A stretch of 64,000 nt of DNA from the NCBI RefSeq assembly GCF_026283945.1, contig NZ_JAPDPC010000001.1:1426001-1490000 (forward strand), written 5' to 3'. The notes beneath the pieces are model-generated. The model was not told where the DNA came from and did no database searches. It saw nothing but the letters and a program-made list of their open reading frames with translations. A program made the translations under genes and the position numbers. Shown here piece by piece: positions 16,557-26,970 of the stretch. This DNA is from Dyella humicola (GTDB lineage Bacteria > Pseudomonadota > Gammaproteobacteria > Xanthomonadales > Rhodanobacteraceae). Position 1 is the stretch's first letter; each line of letters starts with the position of its first letter.

Positions 16557-17507
16557 ATGGATCTGATTGCCGCACTTCAGTCCTTTCTCCGGGTTGCCCA
16601 GACCGGGTCGTTCTCGGCCGTGGCGGCCGAAAGGGGAGTGACGCAGCCTGCCGTTTCGCGTCAGGTCAGTGCGCTGGAGGACTATCTCGGGATAAGGCTC
16701 GTCCACAGAAGCACCCAGGCGGTGACGCTGACGGATGAAGGGCGCGAATTCGTCGCGTCTGCCCAGCACTTGGTTGACGCCGCAGAGGCATTGCAGCATG
16801 CCGCGGGTCACCGCCGAGGGAAGCCCGTAGGACGGGTTCGCATCGCCTTACCGGTAACACTGGGACTGTGTCTCAGTCGCCGCCTTGGTCGGCTCCTCGA
16901 CCAATGTGATGAGTTGTCCGTCGACATCATTTTGCGGGACGGTGTGAGCGATATGATTGAGGAGGGCCTGGACCTTGAAGTGCGACTTGGCCCTATTGGC
17001 GACAGTTCGTTGGTCGCGCGGCACATTGGTCATACCTCCTCGTTTTTGGTCGCTGCGCCGAGTTACCTGATACGACACGCGCCCCCCAGGCACCCCCTCG
17101 ACCTTCAACGACACGACTGCATCATTTATCCTCGCTGGGGGCGCGATGATGTCTGGTGGTTCTACGATAAAAATGGGGAAGGGACGGAAGCGGGCACCGA
17201 GATTCCGGTCACAGTGCATGGCCGCCTGAAGGTCAATCACGCTGACGCGGCGTATCACGCTGTACTCGATGGGTGTGGGATCGCCCTGATGTCCCACCTT
17301 ATGGTGTCCGAAGACATCCACGCCGGGCGGCTACATCAGTTGCTCCCTGATTTTCCGACGCGCAATTTTCCCCTCTACGTCGTCTATCCATCGCGACGCA
17401 GCCTCCCGCCACGCACCTGCGCGGTCATCGACTATTTGATGACGCTCATGAGCGAAGACACCAGCATGGCTCTGGATGGCATGCCAAGTCAGACCCACCG
17501 TCTGTAA
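16557..17507 (+). CDS. LysR-family transcriptional regulator
   Basis: A 316-residue LysR-type activator or repressor. The winged helix-turn-helix occupies residues 1-60 (FLRVAQTGSFSAVAAERGVTQPAVSRQVSALE), followed by a periplasmic-binding-protein-like effector domain from about 90 to 295. The sequence is of the single-gene CrgA/AaeR-like subgroup (DLEVRLGPIGDSSLVAR). Divergent from the isochorismatase/XapX/amidohydrolase operon, which it most likely controls. No good ribosome-binding site precedes the ATG, but the conserved N-terminus starts exactly there. Confidence 0.85.
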   Translation: MDLIAALQSFLRVAQTGSFSAVAAERGVTQPAVSRQVSALEDYLGIRLVHRSTQAVTLTDEGREFVASAQHLVDAAEALQHAAGHRRGKPVGRVRIALPVTLGLCLSRRLGRLLDQCDELSVDIILRDGVSDMIEEGLDLEVRLGPIGDSSLVARHIGHTSSFLVAAPSYLIRHAPPRHPLDLQRHDCIIYPRWGRDDVWWFYDKNGEGTEAGTEIPVTVHGRLKVNHADAAYHAVLDGCGIALMSHLMVSEDIHAGRLHQLLPDFPTRNFPLYVVYPSRRSLPPRTCAVIDYLMTLMSEDTSMALDGMPSQTHRL

Positions 17508-17544
17508 ACATGACTCCTTCTCCGCGGTTCGCGTGTATTGCCGC

Positions 17545-18000
17545 TCAGTCTGGCAGGAACTTCGTCACGCCCAGTTTCAGCCCTTTGCCCGGCAGCGCCA
17601 TGAGTGTGGAGGTGCCGTGCGCGACCATGTCGCCTGCCTCGTCGAAAACGCGGGCCTCGGCATAGCTAATTTGCCGTCCTGCGCGAAGACAGCGGCCTTC
17701 TGCACGCAGGTGGCCGCGTGTCGCGGCCTTCAGGTAGTTGAGCTTGAGGTCGACGTTCACCAGGCCTGCATCTTCGGGTAGGCGAAGGAAGGCGGCCCAA
17801 AACGTGGCGGTGTCGATCAGCGTGGCAAGGACACCACCATGCACAATGCCAAAAGGCTGCAGGTGGCGTTCGGCCAGGTGTAAACCAATGAGGCAGCTGT
17901 CGACGTTGAGTTCGTCGATGGTCATGCCGATGAGGTGAGGGTAGGGCGATTGGCGTACGCTCTCCTGTACGGCCTGAATGTAGGTTGGGTTGGGGGTCAT
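17545..18000 (-). CDS. PaaI-type hotdog-fold thioesterase
   Basis: A 151-residue single hotdog domain that hydrolyses acyl-CoA thioesters. The helix-containing motif FGIVHGGVLATLIDTATFWA matches the PaaI-type HGG(x)xxxLxD signature. The frame is open upstream, but the ATG at 18000 gives the normal N-terminus. The 3' end of this gene is duplicated as a remnant at 5576-5670. It faces the LysR gene tail-to-tail and lies upstream of nothing else on its strand; a link with the beta-oxidation operon nearby is possible. Confidence 0.8.
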   Translation of the reverse strand: MTPNPTYIQAVQESVRQSPYPHLIGMTIDELNVDSCLIGLHLAERHLQPFGIVHGGVLATLIDTATFWAAFLRLPEDAGLVNVDLKLNYLKAATRGHLRAEGRCLRAGRQISYAEARVFDEAGDMVAHGTSTLMALPGKGLKLGVTKFLPD

Positions 18001-18147
18001 TGGTTTGGCTCTTGAGGGGACGACGCACACGTTAACCCATGGGCGGCCAGGTAGATCACATCCGATCCGAAAGGGAACGGTGCGGCGGTTCGCCATTAGC
18101 TCGAGGAGTGCGGTTTACTTGAGAACCCAGTGACTGGGCCACCCAGG

Positions 18148-18172
18148 TTGATTAGGTCGCGTTACCGATGGC
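18148..18172. other. Weak copy of a GATTAG...GTTAYCG box
   Basis: TTGATTAG followed by GTCGCGTTACCGATGG resembles the right-end box of repeat element A and the boxes at 33873 and 42106. It lies between the thioesterase start and the MFS stop. This is the least similar of the four. Confidence 0.3.
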
Positions 18173-18192
18173 GGCATCTGCTTTTCAATGAA

Positions 18193-19770
18193 TCACCGAA
18201 TCTGACGCTGCCAGATCCCAAACCCAATGCCGCAGAGCGCGATGATCCCGAGAAATGCGAATCCATCCTGCGCACTAAGGAAAGCGGCTTGGGAGGACAC
18301 ATCCTGACTGACTTTCGCAAGGGCCAGGCCATTGGCTTCGACGGGCGAATGGCCGAGTGCCACGAGTGACCGGGTCAGGGTATCCATGGTGGATTGGTAG
18401 GCCGGGTTGTAAGGATTGACCTGCTCGGCCAAGCGGCTGTGGTGCAGCGCGTTCCTGTGCTGCTGGAGAATGATGGTGGTGGCGGTAGCGAACGAATAAG
18501 TCAATTGCTTGACGATATTCTTGAAGCGGTAGCCATGGTTAAAGCTATTGATCGCGAAAACGCTGAAAGTCGCGTTGGCCACTGGCAGATCCATCGTCAA
18601 CAAGAGGCCGGCGCGCATCAGCAGTGGGGGTATCAACCATGACGCGCTCACGTTGGGAGGCATGCGGGTAATCCACAAGCAAAGCACAAAAGCGATCGAA
18701 TAGCCTGGAATGATGATCCACTTCTTACGGGCAACCCTGGCGGAGTATTTGAAATATATGAAGCACATCGGGAGCGACGCCATGGCGGCCAGACCAACCA
18801 GTCGTCCCGTATTTTCCACGGGATAGCCAAGACCAACTTCCAGGAGACGCGAGAGCAGGAAGCCAAGTGCGCTGCTGATGTAGTAGTAGAAGATATACAT
18901 CACGATGCCGGTCAGAAGCATCCTTTCCTTGAGGACTTTCAGCTGAACCAGGGGCCTTGGGTGTTGCCATTGGTGCCGCGCAAACCAGCCGATCGCAACG
19001 AGTCCCAGAGCAGTCAAGATGATCAGATCGGGAGAGGTGCTGAATATCTCAAACCGCACTTGTTGCATGGCAATCTGCAGGGCTCCGATCGCCAGCGCGA
19101 AGACGATGTAGGGCCAGAAATGGCTTTCCCCGCGCTCCTCAGTCGGTCTCTTTCCGATGGCCGGAATCGCAACCAAGGCGAACGCGGCGATTCCGAAGCT
19201 GACTATCGACGTGCATGCAAATAGGGAGCGCCAGCCAAAGTTTCCAACCAGGTATCCGCCTGCCAATGGCGCGAGAGCGCTTCCAAGCAAAATCATGCTA
19301 AGGAAGGTGCGTACTGCGCGTGGTCGCTCCTGGGGCGTGAAACTCATCTGGATAAGAATGCGGCAAGCGCTGAGCATCGGCCCCATGAGGTAGCCTTGAG
19401 CTCCTCTGACCAGGGACAACTCGAGCGAGGATTCGCAGAGGGTGCAAGCAGCCGATGCCACCGCAAACAGCAATACGCATCCGATCAAGTAACGACGAAA
19501 GCCGAGTCGTTCTACCCACCACTGCTGCTGGAGGATCCCAAGCACCGCGGCGACGGCGTAGGTGCTCGCAGCCCACACCAGCTCGTCCGGGGATGCGTTG
19601 ACGCCGCCGGCGATGTCACTGGCGAAGAACGAGAACATCGCGTTATCGAAATAATCCATGCCGACACAAAGGCCGATCGCCCAGGGAAAGAGGCGTTCGA
19701 GCAGGTGTGATGCGGTGTCGGGCCTGATGTTTGTCAGTTGGCCGTGTTGCTGGGGCCTAGGCCAGTTCAT
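18193..19770 (-). CDS. MFS transporter (DHA2-like, 14-helix type)
   Basis: A 525-residue inner-membrane protein with about 14 predicted helices, resembling EmrB/DHA2 drug or metabolite exporters. The first long loop contains [13 protein letters not shown] and the motif-C-like region lies in [25 protein letters not shown]. Its start overlaps the end of etfA by 14 bp, so it is the last gene of the beta-oxidation operon. That context suggests import or export of the acid degraded by the operon or of a by-product, which is inference. Ribosome-binding site weak (GGAA). Confidence 0.8.
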   Translation of the reverse strand: MNWPRPQQHGQLTNIRPDTASHLLERLFPWAIGLCVGMDYFDNAMFSFFASDIAGGVNASPDELVWAASTYAVAAVLGILQQQWWVERLGFRRYLIGCVLLFAVASAACTLCESSLELSLVRGAQGYLMGPMLSACRILIQMSFTPQERPRAVRTFLSMILLGSALAPLAGGYLVGNFGWRSLFACTSIVSFGIAAFALVAIPAIGKRPTEERGESHFWPYIVFALAIGALQIAMQQVRFEIFSTSPDLIILTALGLVAIGWFARHQWQHPRPLVQLKVLKERMLLTGIVMYIFYYYISSALGFLLSRLLEVGLGYPVENTGRLVGLAAMASLPMCFIYFKYSARVARKKWIIIPGYSIAFVLCLWITRMPPNVSASWLIPPLLMRAGLLLTMDLPVANATFSVFAINSFNHGYRFKNIVKQLTYSFATATTIILQQHRNALHHSRLAEQVNPYNPAYQSTMDTLTRSLVALGHSPVEANGLALAKVSQDVSSQAAFLSAQDGFAFLGIIALCGIGFGIWQRQIR

Positions 19771-20692
19771 TCGTCAGTTCCGGCAAGACCGTGAACAGGT
19801 CACCGACCAGGCCAAAATCAGCGACGCTGAAAATAGGCGCCTCTGGGTCCTTGTTGATCGCCACGATCACTTTCGAATCCTTCATGCCGGCCAGATGCTG
19901 GATGGCTCCTGAGATGCCGACCGCGATATACAGTTGTGGCGCGACGATCTTTCCCGTCTGGCCTACCTGGTAGTCGTTCGGAACGTAGCCCGCGTCGACA
20001 GCGGCTCGTGATGCTCCCAGCGCTGCACCCAGCTTGTCCGCGAGCGGCTCGAGAAGCTTCCTGTAGTTCTCTGCGCTGCCCAGGCCACGGCCACCCGAGA
20101 CGACGATCTTCGCCGATGTCAGTTCCGGGCGTTCCAGCTTCGTTTCGTCACGGCTCACGAACTGCGAGCTCGCGCTGCCCTCTGCGGCGCTTATCTTTTC
20201 GATCGACGCGCTGCCGCCTTCGGTAGCTACGGCGTCAAAACCGGTCGCGCGGACCGTGATGACCTTGATCGGATCCTTTGATTGAACAGTGGCAATGGCG
20301 TTGCCGGCGTAGATCGGCCGCTGGAACGTATCGCCACTGTCTACTGCCGTGATGTCGCTGATCTGCGCCACGTCAAGCTTGGCCGCGATACGCGGTGCGA
20401 CGTTCTTGCCGTAAGCGGTTGCCGGCGCAAGGATGTGAGAGTAATTCCTCGCGATGGTCATCACGGTCGATTCAAGGTTTTCTGCGATGCCGACCTCGAG
20501 CTGTGGCGCATCGGCCAGCAGCACCTTCGACACACCTGCCATCCTCGCCGCCGCATTTGCCGCGGCTTGCGCGTTGTGTCCCGCCACAAGAACGTGGATA
20601 TCGCCGCCAATCTTCTGCGCCGCCGCGATCGTGGTCAGGGTCGCCGTCTTGATCGACGCATTGTCATGCTCTGCAATTACAAGATTCGTCAT
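19757..20692 (-). CDS. etfA: Electron transfer flavoprotein alpha subunit
   Basis: FAD-binding subunit of the ETF heterodimer, which takes electrons from acyl-CoA dehydrogenases to ETF-ubiquinone oxidoreductase. The 311-residue protein has the N-terminal domain ([12 protein letters not shown]) and the C-terminal FAD signature: [13 protein letters not shown], then [22 protein letters not shown] and [19 protein letters not shown] at 20692 chosen because GGAG lies nine bases before it; a GTG five codons upstream overlaps that site. It follows etfB by 22 bp. A dedicated ETF inside the operon points to heavy flux through its two acyl-CoA dehydrogenases. Confidence 0.95.
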   Translation of the reverse strand: MTNLVIAEHDNASIKTATLTTIAAAQKIGGDIHVLVAGHNAQAAANAAARMAGVSKVLLADAPQLEVGIAENLESTVMTIARNYSHILAPATAYGKNVAPRIAAKLDVAQISDITAVDSGDTFQRPIYAGNAIATVQSKDPIKVITVRATGFDAVATEGGSASIEKISAAEGSASSQFVSRDETKLERPELTSAKIVVSGGRGLGSAENYRKLLEPLADKLGAALGASRAAVDAGYVPNDYQVGQTGKIVAPQLYIAVGISGAIQHLAGMKDSKVIVAINKDPEAPIFSVADFGLVGDLFTVLPELTNELA

Positions 20693-20714
20693 TTGCTTTG
20701 TCTCCACGGCCCGC

Positions 20715-21464
20715 TCAAGCCACTTTGGCGTTGGCCTTCAGCTTTTCCACCAGCGTTTTCACGTCCGGCACCATGACACCAGCGGAGCGCATGGCCGGTT
20801 CAACGACCTTCAGCGTCTTCAGTCGCGGTGCGACGTCCACGCCCAGTTCCGCGGCCTTGATGATTTCCAATGGCTTCTTCTTCGCCTTCATGATGTTCGG
20901 AAGCGTCACGTAGCGTGACTCGTTCAGGCGCAGGTCGGTCGTCACCACGGCGGGAAGCGTCAGCGATAGCGTTTCCGTACCGCCATCCACCTCGCGCGAC
21001 ACGACAGCTCTTCCGTTCGCCACAGTTACCTTCACTGCAAAGGTGGCCTGAGGAAGGTTCGCCAGCGCCGCGAGCATCTGGCCGGTCTGATTCGAATCGT
21101 CGTCAATGGCCTGCTTGCCGAGAAACACCAGTTGCGGCTGTTCCTTGTCGACGAACGCCTTGAGCAGCTTGGCGACCGCAAGCGGCTGCAATTCGTCAGT
21201 CGATTCGATCAAGATCGCGCGGTCCGCTCCGATCGCCAGTGCCGTACGCAGCGTATCCTGGCATTCCGTCAAGCCGCACGACACAGCGATCACCTCCGTG
21301 GCGATACCTGCTTCCTTCAGGCGCACGGCTTCCTCAACCGCGATCTCGTCGAACGGATTCATCGACATTTTCACGTTCGCGATATCGATGCCCGTGCCGT
21401 CCGGCTTTACCCGGACCTTCACGTTGTAATCGACCACGCGTTTGACTGGCACTAATACCTTCAT
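20715..21464 (-). CDS. etfB: Electron transfer flavoprotein beta subunit
   Basis: AMP-binding subunit of ETF, 249 aa, starting [19 protein letters not shown] as is standard. The segments [26 protein letters not shown] and [17 protein letters not shown] (nucleotide binding) are intact, and the C-terminus carries [17 protein letters not shown]. The ATG at 21464 has AGGAG six bases upstream; the open frame continues much further upstream but overlaps the nitronate monooxygenase gene and has no coding character. Pairs with etfA. Confidence 0.95.
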   Translation of the reverse strand: MKVLVPVKRVVDYNVKVRVKPDGTGIDIANVKMSMNPFDEIAVEEAVRLKEAGIATEVIAVSCGLTECQDTLRTALAIGADRAILIESTDELQPLAVAKLLKAFVDKEQPQLVFLGKQAIDDDSNQTGQMLAALANLPQATFAVKVTVANGRAVVSREVDGGTETLSLTLPAVVTTDLRLNESRYVTLPNIMKAKKKPLEIIKAAELGVDVAPRLKTLKVVEPAMRSAGVMVPDVKTLVEKLKANAKVA

Positions 21465-21526
21465 GCTGCTCTCCTGCAAGGACTGATCGGCATCTGCGTA
21501 GTTCGCGCGATGCCTGCACATCCGGA

Positions 21527-22513
21527 TTAATGGACCGCGACCCGCCTCAGCGCCTGGCGCATATCGACCTCGAATCGGCGAATGATGTCGGCAAGCGGTT
21601 CGATTTGGTCGACGAACGCGAGCGAATGGCCGGCGGCGAGCAAGCCTTTGGACCAGTCGCCGGTGACATAGGCATCGCGGCCGACTTTGCCTGCCACCAG
21701 CGGCATCAATTCTTGAATGGTCACGTTCGGGCTCTGCGCCTCGATTGCCCGGACGGCGGCGGTCGTCTCGTTGCGCAGCGTCCGCACGGTATTGCGCACG
21801 GACTGCATGCACAGTTCGGTGTCGGTAGGCTCAGCTTCCACCAGCCGCCGCTTGTAGTCGGTATGAGCCCAGACCTCTTCGGCCACGATAAAGCGCGTGC
21901 CGACGACGACGCCCGCTGCACCCATTGCGAGCGCCGCGACGATCTGTGAACCACGACCCACGCCACCGCCGATGAGATAGGGAATATCGAGATGACTTTC
22001 GGCCCACGCCGCGTTGACGAACGAGCCCACCATGTCGAGCCCTGGATGTCCGCCGCATTCCGCGCCGACGACCGCGACAGCATCGACGCCGATCGATGCG
22101 GCCTTGACCGCATAGCGCACCGCCGGAACCTTGTGAAGTACCTTCACTCCGGCGCCCTTGAGAAGTGGCATGAACTCTTCCGGATTTCGGCCCGATGTTT
22201 CGACGAATTTCACGCCTTCATCGACGATCAGATCGAAGACTTCCCGTGTCCTCTCACCGGGCACCAGCTTTGGCAACATCGAGACGTTGACGCCGAACGG
22301 ACCACCGTCACAAAGGTCTCGACAACGTCGGATTTCGCTGCGCAGCTCGTGGGGGTCAGGGAAGCTCGCTGCGGTGATGAAACCGATGATGCCGGCGCGC
22401 GATGCCGCAGCGACGAACTTCGCATCGGCAAGCCACATAAGTCCGCCGGCGACGACGGGCAAGCGCGTGCCAAAGAGCTCGGTGACGGTATTGGAGAATG
22501 GGAATGGATTCAT
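21527..22513 (-). CDS. Nitronate monooxygenase-family flavoprotein
   Basis: FMN-dependent TIM-barrel enzyme of 328 aa. Family marks are [20 protein letters not shown] at the N-terminus, [19 protein letters not shown] with the conserved histidine, and the FMN phosphate loop [28 protein letters not shown]. The protein belongs to the same broad group as 2-nitropropane dioxygenases and the FabK-type reductases. Within a beta-oxidation operon the role is unclear: it may oxidise a side product or act on a CoA-bound intermediate. Spaced 24 bp from the CoA-transferase gene and 62 bp from etfB. Confidence 0.85.
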   Translation of the reverse strand: MNPFPFSNTVTELFGTRLPVVAGGLMWLADAKFVAAASRAGIIGFITAASFPDPHELRSEIRRCRDLCDGGPFGVNVSMLPKLVPGERTREVFDLIVDEGVKFVETSGRNPEEFMPLLKGAGVKVLHKVPAVRYAVKAASIGVDAVAVVGAECGGHPGLDMVGSFVNAAWAESHLDIPYLIGGGVGRGSQIVAALAMGAAGVVVGTRFIVAEEVWAHTDYKRRLVEAEPTDTELCMQSVRNTVRTLRNETTAAVRAIEAQSPNVTIQELMPLVAGKVGRDAYVTGDWSKGLLAAGHSLAFVDQIEPLADIIRRFEVDMRQALRRVAVH

Positions 22514-22537
22514 GGCATGCCAGCAGCAGGGACTATG

Positions 22538-23746
22538 TCAAATGACGCGATCAGACCGCAGTCGTGAGAGTTGTTCTTCGGAAAGGTTGAGCAGCGACTG
22601 AAGGACGTCGCTAGTGCCTTCGCCCAGCGGCGGCGGCGCGCTTCGGATCGGTAAACGCGCCCCATCGAAGCGATAGGGCGGCGCAAGCACGTGCGTGCTT
22701 CCTGCTTCCGGATGTGGCTGTTCTGTCACAAGCCCGCCTTCGGTCGCGCGCCGGGACGTAAGTGCCTCGTGAAGTCCGAGCACTTCACCGCCTGGAATGC
22801 CGGCCTGGGCAAGGCGCTCCTGTAGCTCGCTGCGCTTTCTCCGGCGGATCTCGCGTTTGAGCTCGGGGGCGAGAAGCTCGCGGTTCACCGCGCGGTCGAT
22901 GTTTGTCCGAAAACGACTGTCCTCGGCCAGGTCAGGGCGGTCGATCACATCGCGACAGAAGCTCTCGAACTGCCGGTTGTTGCCGACGGTAATGACGATG
23001 GGGCCATCGGCTGCGTCGAACACGCCGTAGGGCATAATCGAAGGATGCGCGTTCCCGTAACGCGGCGGATCTTCGCCGGTTTGCAGCGCTTCGAGTCCGT
23101 AATACGAAGTGAGCATCAGGCCGCAATCGAACAGCGCCATCTCGATGTGGCGGCCCTGGCCGGTCTGTCGGCGCTCGAACAGCGCGGCGAGCACCGCTTG
23201 GGCCGAGTACATGCCGGTAATCAAGTCGACAGCGGCAATGCCGAATTTGAGCGGCGGACGATCGGCTTCACCGTTAAGCGCCATCAGCCCAGCCTCGCCC
23301 TGTACCACCAGGTCGTAGCCGAGCCGCGCGGCCTCCGGTCCCGTGCGGTCGTATCCGGAAATCGAGCAATAAATCAGATCTGCATGGTCCTGTTTCAGCC
23401 GCTCGTATCCGAGACCGAGTTTCTCGGCGCCGCCGAATTTGAAGTTCTGGATCACGACGTCGCTTTTGAGTGCGAGTTCACGGGCGATCTGTTGGCCCTC
23501 GGCGGTTTGCAGGTCCAGGCTCACCGAGCGCTTGTTTCGGTTAAGGCTGTTGAAATAGGCGGTTTGGGTCGAGCCGATCCGTGCGCCGTAATCACGGGTA
23601 TCGTCGCCGCGTTCCGGGCGCTCGACCTTGATGACTTCAGCACCCAGGTCCCCTAGCACCATGGCGCAAGTCGGCCCCGCGAGGACGCGGGAGAGTTCGA
23701 GAACGCGGACGCCGGCGAGCGGCAGTGAGGAAGTCAGATTCGACAT
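22538..23746 (-). CDS. CaiB/BaiF (class III) CoA-transferase
   Basis: Moves CoA between acyl-CoA and free acids. The 402-residue protein has GVRVLELSRVLAGPTCAMVLGDLGAEVIKVE at the N-terminus, LNRNKRSVSLDL, and the catalytic aspartate at about D174 in GIAAVDLITGMY. No acyl-CoA ligase gene is present in the operon, so this enzyme may be the activating step that pimA performs in pim operons. That is inference from context. The upstream enoyl-CoA hydratase gene ends 42 bp before it. Confidence 0.9.
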   Translation of the reverse strand: MSNLTSSLPLAGVRVLELSRVLAGPTCAMVLGDLGAEVIKVERPERGDDTRDYGARIGSTQTAYFNSLNRNKRSVSLDLQTAEGQQIARELALKSDVVIQNFKFGGAEKLGLGYERLKQDHADLIYCSISGYDRTGPEAARLGYDLVVQGEAGLMALNGEADRPPLKFGIAAVDLITGMYSAQAVLAALFERRQTGQGRHIEMALFDCGLMLTSYYGLEALQTGEDPPRYGNAHPSIMPYGVFDAADGPIVITVGNNRQFESFCRDVIDRPDLAEDSRFRTNIDRAVNRELLAPELKREIRRRKRSELQERLAQAGIPGGEVLGLHEALTSRRATEGGLVTEQPHPEAGSTHVLAPPYRFDGARLPIRSAPPPLGEGTSDVLQSLLNLSEEQLSRLRSDRVI

Positions 23747-23788
23747 GGCGAGTCCAAATGACGGGGATAGAAGGCGAGGGTGCCGCTA

Positions 23789-24601
23789 CTAGCGCGAACA
23801 GGTGGCCGGTGCGCTGCGCAACGCAAAAAAATCAGCGCGGCGTTTATCGAAGAAAGCGCGAATACCTTCGGCGGCCTCGTCGTCACCGAGCGACTCCGCC
23901 ATCTGACTGGCCTCGAGCTCAAGTTGCGCGTCGAGGCTGTTGCCTCCGGCGCTACGGCACAGCGCCTTGATGCGGGCCATCGCTCTCTGCGGGCCGTTCG
24001 CGAGCGTTGCGGCGAGGGCGGTGGCGTCAGCCAGTGCACCTCCGGACTCGGCGAGGCGATTGACGGCGCCAAGCGCATGCATGCGCTCGCCCCCGACGGG
24101 AGCGCCCGTCATACACAGTTCGGTCAACATCTGCCGCGAGACCAACTCTGACAAAAAGGCGGTAGCGCCGGCATCAGGCGACAAGCCGACCTTCACGTAC
24201 GCGACCGAGAACGATGCATTGCGCGCGGCAACCAGCATGTCACATGCAAGTGCGATCGACAGGCCGGCGCCGGCTGCCGCACCCTCCACAGCCGCGATGA
24301 CAGGTTTGCTGCAGTCGCGGATCGATCGAATCACGTCGTGAAGGACCTCGATGCCATCGCGCCGTTGCTCAGGCGACATCGCTCGCCGAAGGGCCAGCCG
24401 CTTTAGGTCGCCTCCGGCGCAGAAGGTGCTGCCGACGCCGGTCAGCACAATCGCACCAATGGCGGGATCGGCTTGTGCTTCCACCAGCTTGGCCGGAAGA
24501 GCCGCGAACAACTCCGGAGTAAGCGCGTTTCTCGCGGCCGGGTTGTTGATGGATAGAACCTGCACCGCGCCGTCGCGATGCGTGAGAAGGGCTTCATGCA
24601 T
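23789..24601 (-). CDS. Enoyl-CoA hydratase/isomerase family protein
   Basis: Crotonase-fold protein of 270 aa with the oxyanion-hole segments FCAGGDLKRLALR and AAVEGAAAGAGLSIALACD. The catalytic region reads VKVGLSPDAGATAFLSELV, where aspartate replaces one of the glutamates of classical hydratases, suggesting an isomerase or a specialised hydratase. It overlaps the preceding acyl-CoA dehydrogenase gene by 8 bp, so the two are coupled. It supplements the hydratase domain of the large fusion protein in the same operon. Confidence 0.85.
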   Translation of the reverse strand: MHEALLTHRDGAVQVLSINNPAARNALTPELFAALPAKLVEAQADPAIGAIVLTGVGSTFCAGGDLKRLALRRAMSPEQRRDGIEVLHDVIRSIRDCSKPVIAAVEGAAAGAGLSIALACDMLVAARNASFSVAYVKVGLSPDAGATAFLSELVSRQMLTELCMTGAPVGGERMHALGAVNRLAESGGALADATALAATLANGPQRAMARIKALCRSAGGNSLDAQLELEASQMAESLGDDEAAEGIRAFFDKRRADFFALRSAPATCSR

Positions 24602-25736
24602 AGCTGATGCTCCTGCCGAGTGAACTATAGCGTTGGAGATGATGGTCTTCGTCGCCCAATTGATGATCGATGGTGACGAGGCGCTTGGCGTAATGCGCGA
24701 AAGGAAGTTCCCAGGTCATACCGATTCCGCCATGCAGTTGGATGCATTCTTCAGCGACGAGCGTGCCGATGCGGCCGATGCTGTACTTTGCTGCCGACAG
24801 TGCACGCTCTCTCGTCACCCGCTCGGCGCCGATCGCCGCCGCCGCATTGATCACGGCCGAGCGCGCCTGCTCGATTTCCAGCAGCAGGTCGGCCATGCGG
24901 TGTTGCAGTGCCTGGAAACTGCCGATGGCGACCCCGAACTGTTTGCGCGTACGCAAGTAGTCGAGCGTGAATTCCTTCGCGACGTCCATCGCGCCGACGG
25001 CCTCCGCGCACAACGCCAGAACGCCTAAGCCGATGCTGTGTTCGAGTATTCCGAATCCTGCGCCTTCTTCGCCGAGCAGCGCATCGGCGCCAACCCGCAC
25101 GTCGTTGAGAGTGACCTCGGCTGCCCGTCCGCCGTCGATCTTGCGATAGCCGCGAACGGCCAAGCCCGCGGCGTCGCGCGGAACGACAAACAGTGAGATG
25201 CCGGCTTCGGCATCGTCGGCGCCACTCGTGCGCGCTGAGACGATGAAGACGCCCGCTTCCTCGCCCTGTTGCACGACGGCCTTGGCGCCGGTCAGTACCC
25301 AGCCATCAGCACCGCGTACGGCGCGCGTCGACACCTTCGACAGCTCGTAATGCGAGCCCGGTTCATCGTGCGCAAGCGTCGCGAGGGCAGTTCCTTCGAT
25401 CAATTTCGCCAGTAGTGCCTTTTGCGTCGCGTTGCCGGCTCGGGCAATGGCGTGTCCAGCGATCAGCGTGCCGAGGAAAGGCTCCACGACGAGGCCGCGC
25501 CCGAGACTCTCGAACACGACGGCGATATCGAACCCGTCGCCGCCGAAGCCACCGTCAGCCTCGTTGAATAGCGCGCCAATGATGCCGAGTTCCGCAAAAC
25601 GGCTCCACAGTTCTTTGCTGAAGCCGTCGGGCGATTGCGCGATCCGGTCGCGCGTCGCGAAGCCGTATTGCTCGGTGACGAACCGATTCAGCGTGTCCGC
25701 CAGCATCTGGCGGTCTTCTGTATGTTGGAAGTTCAT
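24594..25736 (-). CDS. Acyl-CoA dehydrogenase, small-subunit type (PimD-like)
   Basis: FAD enzyme introducing the alpha,beta double bond into acyl-CoA, 380 aa. Seen: N-terminal helical domain with FNEADGGFGGDGFDIAVVFE, central DEPGSHYEL region, and the C-terminal LRTRKQFGVAIGSFQALQHRMAD and EECIQLHGGIGMTWELPFAHY blocks that contact FAD and carry the active-site region. In the middle domain a pocket segment is shorter than in classical FadE, as in small subunits of two-component dehydrogenases. It follows a second dehydrogenase gene by 12 bp, as pimD follows pimC. Confidence 0.85.
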   Translation of the reverse strand: MNFQHTEDRQMLADTLNRFVTEQYGFATRDRIAQSPDGFSKELWSRFAELGIIGALFNEADGGFGGDGFDIAVVFESLGRGLVVEPFLGTLIAGHAIARAGNATQKALLAKLIEGTALATLAHDEPGSHYELSKVSTRAVRGADGWVLTGAKAVVQQGEEAGVFIVSARTSGADDAEAGISLFVVPRDAAGLAVRGYRKIDGGRAAEVTLNDVRVGADALLGEEGAGFGILEHSIGLGVLALCAEAVGAMDVAKEFTLDYLRTRKQFGVAIGSFQALQHRMADLLLEIEQARSAVINAAAAIGAERVTRERALSAAKYSIGRIGTLVAEECIQLHGGIGMTWELPFAHYAKRLVTIDHQLGDEDHHLQRYSSLGRSISYA

Positions 25737-25748
25737 AGCGTGCGTCCC

Positions 25749-26957
25749 TTACAATCCCAGGATCATCTTGGAAATGATGTTTTTCTGGATCTCGTTGGAG
25801 CCGCCGAAGATCGACAGCTTGCGATTGTTGAAGTAGGCCGACGCGGCGCCGGCTGCTCCCTCAGGGCCGACTGGAGCTCCGTCGTAGCCCTCGTGCAGTG
25901 CTTCCTCGATGTACGGCTGCGCATAGATACCCATCGCACGTCGGGTGAGCGACGAAATCTCCTGGCGGATTTGAGTGCCGCGGATCTTAAGCATCGAACT
26001 CTCCGCACCGGGCACGCCGCCGCCGGCCACCGCCGCGACCATGCGCAGATTGGTGGTTTTCATGTTCTCAAGATCGATTTCCACTCGCGCGAGGCGTGCG
26101 GCGAACTGCGGGTCTTCGGCGAGTGGCCGGCCTCGGCGACGTTGCTTTTCGGCCACTTTGCGCAAGCGCTTGATCGCGGCGACCGAGAAACCCACGCCTG
26201 CGATATTGGTGCGCTCGTAGGTGAGCAGATACTTCGCGCAGGTCCAGCCCTTGTTCTCTTCGCCGACGAGGTTCTCAATGGGAACGCGTACGTCCGTCAA
26301 AAACACTTCGTTGACTTCGTGCTCGCCGTCGAGGGTGATGATTGGGCGCACTTCGACACCCGGCGTATTCATATCGATCAATAGGAAGCTGATACCTTCC
26401 TGCTTGCGCACGTCGGTTGCGGTTCGCACAAGACAGAAGATCATGTTTGCGTAGTGACCGAGCGTGGTCCACGTCTTCTGTCCATTGACGATGTAGTGCT
26501 CGCCTTGTGCATCGATTCCGCGCACGGCGGTCGTTCTTACCGAAGCGAGATCCGAGCCTGCGCCGGGTTCCGAGTAGCCTTGGCACCACCAGTCCGATCC
26601 GTCGAGGATGCGTGGGAGCCAATGGCGCTTCTGCGCATCGCTGCCGTATTTGATCAGCACTGGCCCAAGCATGTTGACGCCAAACGGCACTACACGCGGC
26701 GCGCCGGCCAGGGCGCATTCATTCTCGAATATGAATTTCTGCACTGGCGTCCAACCCGGGCCGCCGTGCTCCTTGTCCCAGTGGTTGGCAAGCCAACCCT
26801 GCGCATGGAGGATGGCGTGCCATTCGGCCATATCGGCGCGCGTCAGGCGCCAGCCGTTGTGCACCTTGTCAGAAAGACGCTTCGGTAGATTGTTCTCCAG
26901 GAAGCGCAGCACCTCGGTGCGAAAGGCTTCTTCTTCAGGAGTGAAGTTGAGATTCAT
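25749..26957 (-). CDS. Acyl-CoA dehydrogenase, large-subunit type (PimC-like)
   Basis: FAD-dependent dehydrogenase of 402 aa. Features include WHAILHAQGWLANHWDKEHGG near the N-terminus, the flavin-loop segment CQGYSEPGAGSDLASVRT, GQKTWTTLGHYANM, and the C-terminal SIFGGSNEIQKNIISKMILGL. The order large then small dehydrogenase, and the similarity pattern, match the paired pimeloyl-CoA dehydrogenase subunits of pim operons, so a hetero-oligomer with the next gene product is likely. The ATG at 26957 gives the normal N-terminus and lies 13 bp after the thiolase stop. Confidence 0.85.
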   Translation of the reverse strand: MNLNFTPEEEAFRTEVLRFLENNLPKRLSDKVHNGWRLTRADMAEWHAILHAQGWLANHWDKEHGGPGWTPVQKFIFENECALAGAPRVVPFGVNMLGPVLIKYGSDAQKRHWLPRILDGSDWWCQGYSEPGAGSDLASVRTTAVRGIDAQGEHYIVNGQKTWTTLGHYANMIFCLVRTATDVRKQEGISFLLIDMNTPGVEVRPIITLDGEHEVNEVFLTDVRVPIENLVGEENKGWTCAKYLLTYERTNIAGVGFSVAAIKRLRKVAEKQRRRGRPLAEDPQFAARLARVEIDLENMKTTNLRMVAAVAGGGVPGAESSMLKIRGTQIRQEISSLTRRAMGIYAQPYIEEALHEGYDGAPVGPEGAAGAASAYFNNRKLSIFGGSNEIQKNIISKMILGL

Positions 26958-26970
26958 GGTTCGCTTTACC

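Noticed and set aside
20715-21812. Long N-terminal extension of etfB
   Set aside because: The extension is antisense-type reading over the nitronate monooxygenase gene, and the true ATG at 21464 has a strong ribosome-binding site.
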